Source: Ignavibacteriota bacterium
GTDB lineage: Bacteria; Bacteroidota; Ignavibacteria; Palsa-1295
DNA length: 64,000 nucleotides
Assembly (NCBI GenBank): GCA_003151825.1
Contig: PLYO01000002.1
Span: 1-64,000, forward strand
Reading direction: 5' to 3'
Part shown: positions 52,929 through 60,986 of the stretch, piece by piece
Layout of the letters: each line of letters begins with the position of its first letter
Numbering within the stretch: position 1 is the stretch's first letter
The notes under the pieces: model-generated
Told to the model about the DNA's origin: nothing
The model's input: only the letters and a program-made list of their open reading frames with translations
Databases searched by the model: none
Translations under genes and position numbers: made by a program

Positions 52929-54203
52929 ATGAACACCAATCGAATTTTTCTCTCCATTATTTTAATCTCTGTTGCGACGAGCGCCGCTCTTGCGCAAACG
53001 ACGCCCGGCGTGGACTCGCCCTTGCAGCAAGCTGTGCGCTGGGACGATACCGGCGCGGTCATCACCGATCTCAACACCACCCCCGCGCTGCTGAACCAGA
53101 AGAATGAGGACGGCTGGACTCCGTTAGCCACGGCAGCGTTCGGCGGGAAAAACAAGGCGGCGCGGATTCTCATCGATCGCGGCGCGACGGTGGATGTGGC
53201 CGATCAGGACGGCGAACGTCCGCTTAGTCTTGCCGCCGCCAACGGTCACGCGGCTATCGTCCAAATGCTTCTGGCGCACGGATCGAAGATAGACAAGCCG
53301 AATGACGCCGGCGAAACGCCGCTCTTCGAGGCTGCGTCCGGTGGAAAAACGGAAGTCGTGAAATTATTGCTCGATGCCCACGCCGACATCCATCATGCCC
53401 GCCGAGCCGATAATATGACCCCGCTCGACGTCGCATCGGCCTCGGGATACGACACAATCGTGCAAATACTTATCGCGCATGGCGCGGATGTCAACCGCGC
53501 CACGCATGCGCCGGGCGTGGAAAGCGATGGCTACACCCCGCTCCACTTTGCAGCCGAAAGCGGGCGCGCCGAAGTGACAAAAACTCTTCTCGCGCATTCG
53601 GCGAATGTGAATGCCCGCGCGATGAACGGCGATGAACCCGTCCATCTCGCCACCGGCTGGCACGGCACCGACTCCACCGCCGATGTGCTTGTGGCGCACG
53701 GCGCACATGTGAACGCGCTCAATAAGTATCATCAGACCCCGCTTCACTTTGCAACGTGGGAAGCGCGGATATCCGCGGTCGTAAAACTCCTCAAAATGGG
53801 CGCCGACCCCAATATCGGCGATAGCGCAGGCGATACCCCGCTGCATCTTGCCGCTCACGCCGGACGGCCCGATCTCGTGGAAATCCTTCTTTCCGAGGGC
53901 GCAAAAACGAATGTACAGAACGCCCTGGGGCAGACTCCGCTCATGCTTGCCGTTCAGGGAAATTACGATGCGACGGTCGATTCTCTTGCCGACAATCATG
54001 CCGATCCGAATATAAAGGATAAGCAGGGCCGCACTTCGCTGTTCTATCTCGATTCCGAAAATTTTCAGTTCGTTGCGCATGTCCTGACCGCGCATGGCGC
54101 CAAGACCACGATCAAAGATAACGACGGCTTGACGGCGCCGGAGTTTTACCGCCGCAAAGGCGAGGACGTTGTCGTACAATATCTCGCCGATCCCTATCAT
54201 TGA
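52929..54203 (+). CDS. Secreted ankyrin-repeat protein
   Basis: 424 residues. Signal peptide to about residue 23 (ends ALAQ). The rest is about eleven ankyrin repeats with the TPLxxAAxxG...VxxLLxxGAxxN pattern, such as TPLHFAAESGRAEVTKTLLA and TPLHLAAHAGRPDLVEILLS. No catalytic domain. The protein should act in the periplasm or outside as a binding scaffold. The first repeat (TPLATAAFGGKNKAARILID) is complete, so the array is capped by degenerate repeats only at the C-terminus. Confidence 0.93.
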   Translation: MNTNRIFLSIILISVATSAALAQTTPGVDSPLQQAVRWDDTGAVITDLNTTPALLNQKNEDGWTPLATAAFGGKNKAARILIDRGATVDVADQDGERPLSLAAANGHAAIVQMLLAHGSKIDKPNDAGETPLFEAASGGKTEVVKLLLDAHADIHHARRADNMTPLDVASASGYDTIVQILIAHGADVNRATHAPGVESDGYTPLHFAAESGRAEVTKTLLAHSANVNARAMNGDEPVHLATGWHGTDSTADVLVAHGAHVNALNKYHQTPLHFATWEARISAVVKLLKMGADPNIGDSAGDTPLHLAAHAGRPDLVEILLSEGAKTNVQNALGQTPLMLAVQGNYDATVDSLADNHADPNIKDKQGRTSLFYLDSENFQFVAHVLTAHGAKTTIKDNDGLTAPEFYRRKGEDVVVQYLADPYH

Positions 54204-54332
54204 GGAGCCTATTGCTTTTTTGAGTTTCTGGCTAAAAAAGGCTGAAACTTTCGTCCTTCAGCGGTGTTATTAAAATGCAGAAGATATATCTCCTGCGTAA
54301 GAGTATAACTCAACTTCAAAAACATCACGGTC

Positions 54333-55373
54333 ATGAAAAAATTATTCTCTGGGTCTTCGGTCGGTCTTCTTCTATGCGCGGCCATTCTTTTGGTGGGAGG
54401 CTGCCGCACGGTCACGCAGGTGCAGCCTGCTCCCGTTTCCACCGGGCCGACGACGAGCTTGCCGTCGGCGGGAATTGTGGGCATTCAGCCGGGAACCGCC
54501 TCCGGCAATTCGGGCGATTTCGAGATTGATCTGTTCGTTGTCGATTCGAATGGCCATGCGCTGACGAATCTTTCGCCAAGTGCCATCAGCATGGTAACCG
54601 CAGTCGATACCACATTCTCGCAAACCAGCGTGGGCACAACAACCTCCGCAGCTTGCGGCAGTTATTCCGCAGAACTCCTGCTCGATCAGACGGGCAGCAT
54701 CCTCACGACCGATCCGCTCAATCTGCGCCTCATCGCGGCAAAGATATTTTTGGAAGCGACGAGCTTACTTCCGAACGCGGACGAAGTGCAGCTTTCAACA
54801 TTTCAGGATAGCCTGCATCTGGGTTTCTATATGCAATCCTATGGCGCGTTCACTCATAACACGGGCGCATTTATAGATACGGTGGCTTTGCTGGCTTCGC
54901 GTGTCGCAGGCGGCACGCCGCTGTATGACGCGATGTATAACGAAGTGGATTCGCTCACGATGAATGCCCACAATGCGAACAAAGTGCTCATCGTCTTTAC
55001 CGATGGCGAAGACAACGAATCGGGCCTCTATTATCCCGGCGCGACGCTGTGGAGCACGATCCACCATGCAATTTCCGAGCATGTGAAAGTTTTTGCTATC
55101 GCCTTGCAGACGGGCCTCGACACGGCGCTCATCAGCGCGGCCATGCAAACGGGCGGAGCCGTTATGCACACGAACGATGCGAAACAGATGGTCTCCTATT
55201 TCGGCGCGCTGCCCAGCCTTGCTCAGGGCGGAACTGAATATTACCAGACGAAATGGCACGTCTCGCTTCCGCACGCCGCAAGCTTGAGCGGGCAGATGGT
55301 GAGCGGCAATCTCTCGATCACGCTGCCGGATAACACCACGGTGCTCGCGCCATTTGCGGTGACATTTCCGTAA
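54333..55373 (+). CDS. Lipoprotein with von Willebrand factor A domain
   Basis: 346 residues. Lipobox LVGGC with Cys24. After a short beta segment, the VWA domain starts at about 105 with AELLLDQTGSI. The metal-site motif is DQTGS instead of the usual DxSxS, with Thr in the middle place, and VFTDGEDNES supplies the later Asp. Probably a metal-dependent adhesion domain on the outer membrane. A perfect hairpin follows three bases after the stop. Confidence 0.9.
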   Translation: MKKLFSGSSVGLLLCAAILLVGGCRTVTQVQPAPVSTGPTTSLPSAGIVGIQPGTASGNSGDFEIDLFVVDSNGHALTNLSPSAISMVTAVDTTFSQTSVGTTTSAACGSYSAELLLDQTGSILTTDPLNLRLIAAKIFLEATSLLPNADEVQLSTFQDSLHLGFYMQSYGAFTHNTGAFIDTVALLASRVAGGTPLYDAMYNEVDSLTMNAHNANKVLIVFTDGEDNESGLYYPGATLWSTIHHAISEHVKVFAIALQTGLDTALISAAMQTGGAVMHTNDAKQMVSYFGALPSLAQGGTEYYQTKWHVSLPHAASLSGQMVSGNLSITLPDNTTVLAPFAVTFP

Positions 55374-55375
55374 AT

Positions 55376-55450
55376 CGTAGGTCGGTGCTTCCAGCCCGAC
55401 CCTTTGTTTTAGATAAGCAAGAAGAGTCGGGCTGGAAGCACCGACCTACG
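55376..55450. repeat. Perfect 25-bp inverted repeat after the VWA gene
   Basis: Left arm 55376-55400 (CGTAGGTCGGTGCTTCCAGC and five more) pairs without mismatch with 55426-55450, separated by 25 bases. The arm core TCGGTGCTTCCAGCCCGAC also occurs alone at 44379-44397. It may end transcription of the VWA gene, but no T-run follows; it reads better as a dispersed repeat. Confidence 0.9.
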
Positions 55451-55459
55451 CGACTTTTC

Positions 55460-55493
55460 ATTTTGCAGGAACCAGTGTTGCCGTCCTGCTATT
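55460..55493. repeat. GCAGGA...TCCTGC hairpin, copy 1
   Basis: ATTTTGCAGGAACCAGTGTT followed by GCCGTCCTGC, a six-base stem. A close copy with a seven-base stem lies at 56492-56526, so the two bracket the small T9SS gene. Confidence 0.6.
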
Positions 55494-55567
55494 TCAAAAA
55501 AGGGATTTTCAGGAACGTATTGATTCAAAACTTTGCTAAATCTTAGATAGAGATTAATTTATCTGCC

Positions 55568-56470
55568 ATGATGAATTCGAAAAAAATCGTTTTAGCGTTC
55601 TTGATGACCGTGGCACTCACACAGTGCGCGTTTGCCCAAACACGTTTGTCATACGCCAATACGACGGGAACTATTTATGATTGGCAAACCGATCTGCCAT
55701 GGGTCGGTCCAGAAATAGTTTATGGTTACGGAGAACGGTTCGATCTTTCGGTCAATCCTGGAACTATCGATTCCGTCGATTTCGTCATTGATAGCCTCGG
55801 TTCGGATTCCATTATTATAGAATTGTTGAAAGACACTATTCTTGAGTACGACACAGTGCATGAACATGTCCCTAATCTTACGAGTGACCCCATTGCTAAA
55901 ATAACTGTCTATAAAGAATCAATTATTCCGGGTTCCAGAACGCATGTAAGTCTTGCAAGAACAGTCGTGCCGGATTCTTTTTTCGTTGTTCTTTTCAACG
56001 ATTCTAATGTCGTCAATGAATATAGAAGTTATCAAATTCCACCTGAAAATGTTCGCCTTTCTCATTCTGTATTTCTTGCCGTCGATACGGAATATGGTTC
56101 CGGAGACTTTACAGCTTTTCTCGATCAATCTTTTCAGTCTGGAAATACCGTCCTTTATGCCGAAATGGACATTGGCGTAACATACGAGAACGCGGATGGA
56201 GTGAAGACGCATCTTTCACCGTCACCCGTTTCAGCCACCGTTTCACCCGATCCTGCTCCGGCTGGGAACCCGGTTCGGGTGAGTGGCGCGGGTTCTTATG
56301 TATCGGCGGAAATTGTCGATGAGGCTGGCCGCATTGTTCGCACGCTTCACACGAACGAGAATACTCCGATTACGGAGATACCCACGCAGGGTCTTTCATC
56401 TGGAGTTTACAATGTGGTTCTTTTTAGCTCCGATGGAATCATGTCGAGCGTGAAGTTTGTGGCGGAATAG
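55568..56470 (+). CDS. Small T9SS-type secreted protein
   Basis: 300 residues with a signal peptide ending CAFAQ. The middle (residues 25-210) is a beta-rich domain that I do not recognise. The C-terminal 80 residues (VSATVSPDPAPAGNPVRVSG, EIVDEAGRIVRTL, GLSSGVYNVVLFSSDG) form a T9SS sorting domain. It stands alone between two related hairpins and two intergenic gaps. Confidence 0.82.
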   Translation: MMNSKKIVLAFLMTVALTQCAFAQTRLSYANTTGTIYDWQTDLPWVGPEIVYGYGERFDLSVNPGTIDSVDFVIDSLGSDSIIIELLKDTILEYDTVHEHVPNLTSDPIAKITVYKESIIPGSRTHVSLARTVVPDSFFVVLFNDSNVVNEYRSYQIPPENVRLSHSVFLAVDTEYGSGDFTAFLDQSFQSGNTVLYAEMDIGVTYENADGVKTHLSPSPVSATVSPDPAPAGNPVRVSGAGSYVSAEIVDEAGRIVRTLHTNENTPITEIPTQGLSSGVYNVVLFSSDGIMSSVKFVAE

Positions 56471-56491
56471 AGATTTAATCTCCCCTCTGGA

Positions 56492-56526
56492 ATTTTGCAG
56501 GAACCGCTTTTGCCTTCCTGCACTTT
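56492..56526. repeat. GCAGGA...TCCTGC hairpin, copy 2
   Basis: ATTTTGCAGGAACCGCTTTT followed by GCCTTCCTGC, seven-base stem. It lies 22 bases after the stop of the small T9SS gene and could serve as a transcription terminator for it. Confidence 0.6.
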
Positions 56527-56634
56527 ATAGGGCTTCTTGTTAGCGCGAGTGCGATTTCCGGATTAAAAAGGCTTATTCTCGCGCTGGCATGAGGATTCCT
56601 ATTAAAACAATTTACGAATCACGTTTGGAGAGGG

Positions 56635-56673
56635 ACCACCACCCCCTGCCCCCCCTCCTTGAAAAGGAGGGGG
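56635..56673. repeat. Family A palindrome, copy 4
   Basis: Palindrome with two extra C residues in the left part, just upstream of the exbB start at 56691. An upstream in-frame ATG at 56589 would translate it as PPLLEKEGE, the same peptide as in the T9SS genes; I regard this extension as unlikely to be the real start. Confidence 0.85.
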
Positions 56674-56690
56674 AATTTCAATATTATTCC

Positions 56691-57488
56691 ATGAAGAAAA
56701 ACTCGCTTTTTGTCACAATCGTCATTTTGTGCGCTCTGGTCGCGTCGTACCTCATCTATTACTTTATTCTGGGCAATCCATCGCACTTTACCGATGCCCT
56801 CAAGACCAAGCCGGTCTCCGGCGATTATCTCGGAACCGCATACGTGGGCGGCTTTATCGTCCCGTGGCTGATGACGCTTACGATCATGGTTCTGACCTTC
56901 ATCCTCGAGCGATTTTTCTCGCTTGCGAAGGCCAAAGGCACTGGCGATCTCAGCAAGTTTCTTTCGGGCGTCGAAAATAGCCTGAATGAAGGCAATGTCG
57001 ATGGGGCCATCGAACTTTGCGCAAAACAGCGCGGAACCGTAGCGAACATTCTTCGCGCCGGACTCGAAAGCTTCAAGAAAGTGCGTAACGAAAACCGCAT
57101 GGAATCCGAAGTGAAGCTCGAGGAAGTCAAACGCACCATCGAAGAAGCCACGAGTATCGAAACTCCGCTACTTGAGCGCAACCTGATCGGCCTTTCGACA
57201 ATCGCCTCGATTTCGACGATGGTCGGACTGCTCGGAACGGTGCTCGGTATGATACGCGCCTTTAGTGCTATGGGCGCGCAGGGCGCGGCGAGCGCGACGG
57301 AGCTTTCCATCGGAATTTCCGAAGCGCTCGTGAATACGGCGTTAGGCATTCTGAGCGCCATCATCGCGATCATCTTCTACAACTTTTTCACGAACAAGGT
57401 CGATGGTTTTGTCTATACCATTGATGAGGCGGCGCTGAACCTGGTCGAGCAGCTCGACACGCGATTCCTCGCGAAGAAGGCGGCGTAA
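56691..57488 (+). CDS. exbB: MotA/TolQ/ExbB proton channel family protein
   Basis: 265 residues from the ATG at 56691 (MKKNSLFVTIVILCALVAS). Membrane helices lie at about 7-28, 60-80, 175-200 and 215-240, with a long cytoplasmic region between. The conserved block LLERNLIGLSTIASISTMVGL plus LGTVLGMIRAF and the later ALVNTALGILSAI is diagnostic. With ExbD it forms the proton-driven motor that energises TonB. First gene of the exbB-exbD-exbD-tonB cluster. Confidence 0.93.
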   Translation: MKKNSLFVTIVILCALVASYLIYYFILGNPSHFTDALKTKPVSGDYLGTAYVGGFIVPWLMTLTIMVLTFILERFFSLAKAKGTGDLSKFLSGVENSLNEGNVDGAIELCAKQRGTVANILRAGLESFKKVRNENRMESEVKLEEVKRTIEEATSIETPLLERNLIGLSTIASISTMVGLLGTVLGMIRAFSAMGAQGAASATELSIGISEALVNTALGILSAIIAIIFYNFFTNKVDGFVYTIDEAALNLVEQLDTRFLAKKAA

Positions 57489-57492
57489 AAAA

Positions 57493-57603
57493 AGTGCTAA
57501 AGTGCTGAGTGCTAAAGTGCTATGTTCAAAATCCGTTAAATAGCCTTTAGCCCAGCACCAATGCACTATTACTCAGCACTTCAGCACTCAGCACTTTAGC
57601 ACT
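57493..57603. repeat. 28/29-bp inverted repeat between exbB and exbD
   Basis: Left arm 57493-57521 (AGTGCTAAAGTGCTGAGTGC and nine more) pairs with 57575-57603, one mismatch, around a 53-base loop. The arms are themselves near-tandem AGTGCT units. It lies inside what should be one transcript and leaves eight bases before the exbD start. Confidence 0.9.
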
Positions 57604-57611
57604 TCTCGACA

Positions 57612-58157
57612 ATGGCAAAAATCAAATTAAAACGCCACAGTTTTAGGCTCGACATGACGCCGATGGTCGATGTCGGCTTTTTGCTCGTGACCTTCTTCAT
57701 GCTCACGGCAAAATTCAAGCCGCAATCCGATGAGCCGCTGCAGATCCAGCTTCCCGTTGCCATTGCCGACACGACAAGGCTTCCGGACGCGAACATCGCA
57801 ACCATCGAGGTCGGACTCAAGCCGCTCGCCGATGGGCGCGTGGACACCGTTATCGAGTTCGGATTATCGAACGAGAAGGATCGCGCGCCGGTCTATAAGC
57901 CGCTGAATCTGACGGATCCAAAGACCGGTCAGCCGCTTACCGACGCGCAACTTGCGATGAAAGCCGGTGTTGTCGTTACAAAGGCGACGCTCGAAACCGT
58001 CGTGCAGCAATCGCGCTTGCAGAATCCCGCGATGCGCTATGCAATCAACGCGGATTCCGCCATCACGTTTGGCACCATCAATGATGTGATGCATGCCTTG
58101 CAGAAATATGGCGCCACGCGCATGAATCTCGTGACCATGAATAAAGAAAAAAGGTAA
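57612..58157 (+). CDS. exbD: ExbD/TolR family protein, first copy
   Basis: 181 residues: N-terminal cytoplasmic stretch, one membrane helix with the proton-carrying Asp (LDMTPMVDVGFLLVTFFML), then a periplasmic domain. The helix pattern matches ExbD. The final codons (Met-Asn-Lys-Glu-Lys-Arg) are part of a 21-base sequence that recurs 95 bases downstream across a repeat. Confidence 0.92.
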   Translation: MAKIKLKRHSFRLDMTPMVDVGFLLVTFFMLTAKFKPQSDEPLQIQLPVAIADTTRLPDANIATIEVGLKPLADGRVDTVIEFGLSNEKDRAPVYKPLNLTDPKTGQPLTDAQLAMKAGVVVTKATLETVVQQSRLQNPAMRYAINADSAITFGTINDVMHALQKYGATRMNLVTMNKEKR

Positions 58158-58252
58158 CATCTCACAAGCCGTAGTCGTACCCTTTGGTGAGTACGGTCAC
58201 ATCGTGGGCTTCAAACCCACGGCTACGAAAGATGAATAAAGAAAAAGGATAA
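58137..58252. repeat. Palindromic repeat flanked by a 21-base direct duplication
   Basis: ATGAATAAAGAAAAAAGGTA (58137 onward) and ATGAATAAAGAAAAAGGATA (58232 onward) flank about 74 bases containing GTGGGCTTCAAACCCAC and CGGCTACG. The left copy is the end of exbD1. The layout looks like insertion with target duplication, or slippage carrying the gene end. Confidence 0.65.
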
Positions 58253-58257
58253 AAGTC

Positions 58258-58755
58258 ATGTCGGAAGTTGTTCAAAGCGGAGGTAAAAAGCAAAAGGGCA
58301 AGAAGCACCCTCGTCTGGGCGTGCGCTTAGACATGACGCCCATGGTCGATGTCGCCTTTTTGCTGCTCACCTTCTTTATGCTGACGACGACCCTGCTCAC
58401 GCCGCAGGTCATGGAGATCACCATGCCGCCGGACTCGAAAATTCCGGTCGAGATCGCTGAATCGAATTTGCTGACGCTTCGCATTCGAGCGGACAGGACG
58501 GTCTTTTGGAATATGGGCACCGAAGCGCCGCAAAAGATCGCCATCGCGGATGTTTCGAAGATATTGAAGCAGCATCTTCAGATCAATCCGAAGCTCTCGA
58601 CGCTCATCAAAATCGACCGGCTGGCGAAATACCAGGCGCTCGTCACCATGATCGACGATTTGAACGAGACGCAAGCGCAGCTTGGCCAGACCGAAAAGCG
58701 GTTCAGCTTAGTCGCCATGGACGATACAGATCAGAAATTAGTAGCAGGATTATGA
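58258..58755 (+). CDS. exbD: ExbD/TolR family protein, second copy
   Basis: 165 residues. A Lys-rich start (GGKKQKGKKHPRLGVR), the helix LDMTPMVDVAFLLLTFFML with the conserved Asp, and a periplasmic domain (IPVEIAESNLLTLRIRADRT) that is diverged from the first copy. Two ExbD paralogues in one cluster are common in Bacteroidota TonB systems and may form mixed dimers. Confidence 0.92.
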   Translation: MSEVVQSGGKKQKGKKHPRLGVRLDMTPMVDVAFLLLTFFMLTTTLLTPQVMEITMPPDSKIPVEIAESNLLTLRIRADRTVFWNMGTEAPQKIAIADVSKILKQHLQINPKLSTLIKIDRLAKYQALVTMIDDLNETQAQLGQTEKRFSLVAMDDTDQKLVAGL

Positions 58756-58764
58756 TCTACATTT

Positions 58765-58855
58765 TCCCAGGGTTCCGTTTCACTCCACCCTGGGCTATTG
58801 ACCGGATTTTTGTTTTGGTTTTTAGCCCAGGGTGCAGTGAAACGAAACCCTGGGA
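58765..58855. repeat. 31/33-bp inverted repeat between exbD and tonB
   Basis: Left arm 58765-58797 (TCCCAGGGTTCCGTTTCACT and thirteen more) pairs with 58823-58855, two mismatches, around a 25-base loop. The CCCAGGGTT...CCCTGGGCTA type is a dispersed repeat also seen in other phyla. It sits 18 bases before the tonB start. Confidence 0.9.
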
Positions 58856-58873
58856 TCGACGAAGAAGGTAAAT

Positions 58874-59608
58874 ATGGCACTCAGTAATTTAGTCACGGAA
58901 CGCCTCGAGCATTATGGGGGCATCGATCTTAAGAAGAACCAGAACCGGTACTTCTCGAATGCGCTTGGCATTTCGATCGGAGTTCACTTACTGCTGATCT
59001 TGTTTTATATCGGATGGTCGTGGTTTTCGAACGACGACTCGAGCGTGCCGCATATCCGTATCCATTCGATCGCGGAGCTTGCGCCGCCGCCTTCGACCGA
59101 GAACCAGGACGTGCAGCCCGTCACGCCGCCGCCGCCGAGCAATGTGGTAAAGCCCAATCTTGGCGTGCCCGTCCCTGTGCCGGACGCAATCGCGCCGCAG
59201 CTCACGCTACCGGACATGAATCAGCCCACCCCACAGGCAGTCGTAAGCAACGGGCCGGTGACGAATGCGCCAGTGGACTTGCATATCGAGCCGGTCACAG
59301 AAACAGACCCGGATACCGACGCATTTATAGATGTTTCCGATGAGCCGCATGAAATCCAGCCGCTCGAAAAGCTCATCAACTATCCCGAAGTCGCGCGAAG
59401 GAGCGGACTCGAAGGGAAGGTCGTCGTATCGGCGCTTATTGGCAAAGACGGAGGCGTCGAAAAAGTGGTAGTAGAAAAATCAGACTACGATCTCTTCAAA
59501 GACGCCGCTGTCGATGCAATGAAGCGAGCGAAATTCACCCCTGCACGGCAAAATGGAACGGCGCTTAAAGTCTGGATTACGCGGACCATCAATTTCAAGC
59601 TTCATTAG
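58874..59608 (+). CDS. tonB: Energy transducer TonB
   Basis: 244 residues: one N-terminal membrane helix (ALGISIGVHLLLILFYIGW), a Pro-rich periplasmic spacer with a PPPPS run, and a TonB C-terminal domain at about 165-244 (INYPEVARRSGLEGKVVVSA, DAAVDAMKRAKFTPARQNG). It couples the ExbBD motor to outer-membrane receptors. No receptor gene is in the window. Confidence 0.94.
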   Translation: MALSNLVTERLEHYGGIDLKKNQNRYFSNALGISIGVHLLLILFYIGWSWFSNDDSSVPHIRIHSIAELAPPPSTENQDVQPVTPPPPSNVVKPNLGVPVPVPDAIAPQLTLPDMNQPTPQAVVSNGPVTNAPVDLHIEPVTETDPDTDAFIDVSDEPHEIQPLEKLINYPEVARRSGLEGKVVVSALIGKDGGVEKVVVEKSDYDLFKDAAVDAMKRAKFTPARQNGTALKVWITRTINFKLH

Positions 59609-59682
59609 CCGTTTGGGTAGAAATTAAGTCAAAAACCGTCTAAGTGCCTTGAAGCCGGCACGAAGGCTTTGGAACTCTCACT

Positions 59683-59979
59683 ATGCTGCAATCCAGGCGA
59701 AATCTTACCGAGGGGCCCCCAAGCAAAATCGCCGGGGTGGTTTATATCCTGATTGGGATCATGGCGCTGGGCGTTGCCGCGTTCGTACTATTTTATCAAG
59801 GCTCGCTAACGGGGCCACCGTCCACTTTCCGAACAGGGTTTGGAGTTATCATTGCGCTCTACGGTGCGTTCCGAATTGTTACAGGCATTTCGACGGTCCG
59901 AAAAGCAGACGCGGTAAAGGACGTCTCTGCAATTTCTGGGCGAAGTACTATTCCACCTTCCAAACCACCTGTCGAATGA
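59683..59979 (+). CDS. Hypothetical small membrane protein
   Basis: 98 residues with two hydrophobic helices (GVVYILIGIMALGVAAFVLF and GFGVIIALYGAFRIVTGIST) and a Ser/Pro-rich tail. No named family. It lies between tonB and the PstS-like gene and its stop overlaps the next start (ATGA), which supports it as a real gene in the cluster. Confidence 0.75.
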   Translation: MLQSRRNLTEGPPSKIAGVVYILIGIMALGVAAFVLFYQGSLTGPPSTFRTGFGVIIALYGAFRIVTGISTVRKADAVKDVSAISGRSTIPPSKPPVE

Positions 59980-60878
59980 GGCGGCGCCCTTTTGTCGTTT
60001 TGGCCCTTTTGCTCGTAAGCTGCGCATGTGGCAAGCAAGAAAATACCGCATCGTCCGAATCCGCGACTTCGGGCAGCGCACAAATCGTCGCCGATGAAGT
60101 TCTGAAGCCCGCGATTGATAGCCTTGTGACTGGCTTCACCGCCGAGAACCCCGATGCGAAGGTAACGATAAAATATACGAGCGCCACGGAAGCCATTCGC
60201 GAGCTGATGAACCACGACGCGCGCGCGGTTATCATCGACCGAAGCCTCACACCGGCGGAGCGCTCGCTCCTCGAAAAAGATTCCGTTACGCTGCCGGAAT
60301 ACCGGCTTGCGGAAGATGGCATCGGCTGCGTCGTCTCGGCAAAAAATCCCGCATCGACCGTGCGCAAAAGCGATCTCAAAAAAATGTTCAGCGGCGAAGC
60401 AACCGCTTGGGGCGATGTTACGCTCATCTTGCCGGCATATCCATCCAGCACGGAATATGTACTGGATTCGATCCTCATGGACGGCAACCAGACGAAAGCG
60501 AAATACCTCCTGCGATTCAGCACCACAGACAGCATCGCCGCTTATGTTGCGGACCATCCTAAGGCGATTGGCTTCATCGGCTCGGCATGGAACCACTGGC
60601 TTGAAGCCAAAAGGGATTCGAGCGTGAAAGTGCTTCCGGTCATTCCCTCGGATTCGAGTTCGCGCGGCCTTATCGAGCCAGTGCTGCTCAACATGGCCTA
60701 TATTGCGGAAGGGCTTTATCCGCTCGTGACGCGCGTAAACGGCTATTCCTTCGAAGTGCCCAATACCCTGCCGCGCGGATTCCTGGCTTACGCCTCGACG
60801 GCCCATGGACAGATCGTATTTAAGAATTTCGATGTGTTGCCGACTACCCAGCCCATACGCATCGTGCCGAGCAAATAG
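59976..60878 (+). CDS. PstS-like substrate-binding lipoprotein
   Basis: 300 residues from the ATG at 59976. Lipobox LLVSC with Cys16. The type 2 periplasmic binding fold resembles PstS (VTIKYTSATEAIRELMNHDA, ARAVIIDRSLTPAERSLL, GIGCVVSAKNPAS, LKKMFSGEATAWGD, HPKAIGFIGSAWN). No ABC permease genes are adjacent. In related genomes a PstS-like protein accompanies exbB-exbD-tonB, so it may serve the TonB system rather than an ABC importer. Confidence 0.88.
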   Translation: MRRRPFVVLALLLVSCACGKQENTASSESATSGSAQIVADEVLKPAIDSLVTGFTAENPDAKVTIKYTSATEAIRELMNHDARAVIIDRSLTPAERSLLEKDSVTLPEYRLAEDGIGCVVSAKNPASTVRKSDLKKMFSGEATAWGDVTLILPAYPSSTEYVLDSILMDGNQTKAKYLLRFSTTDSIAAYVADHPKAIGFIGSAWNHWLEAKRDSSVKVLPVIPSDSSSRGLIEPVLLNMAYIAEGLYPLVTRVNGYSFEVPNTLPRGFLAYASTAHGQIVFKNFDVLPTTQPIRIVPSK

Positions 60879-60884
60879 AACCAG

Positions 60885-60915
60885 GATTTACAGGATGGAA
60901 AGGATTTTCAGGATG
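60885..60915. repeat. GATTTACAGGATGG-type direct repeat, copy 2
   Basis: Matches 29277-29307 at 30 of 31 positions, same orientation. It lies seven bases after the PstS-like stop. Confidence 0.8.
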
Positions 60916-60986
60916 ATTTTTATCCAAAATTCACTATATTAAAAGGATTATAGGATAATTTTACAGAAATTATCGTTTGCATATTC

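Noticed and set aside
57493..57603. CRISPR-like repetition of AGTGCT units
   Set aside because: The units lie in two inverted arms with no spaced identical repeats and no cas genes; it is a hairpin repeat.
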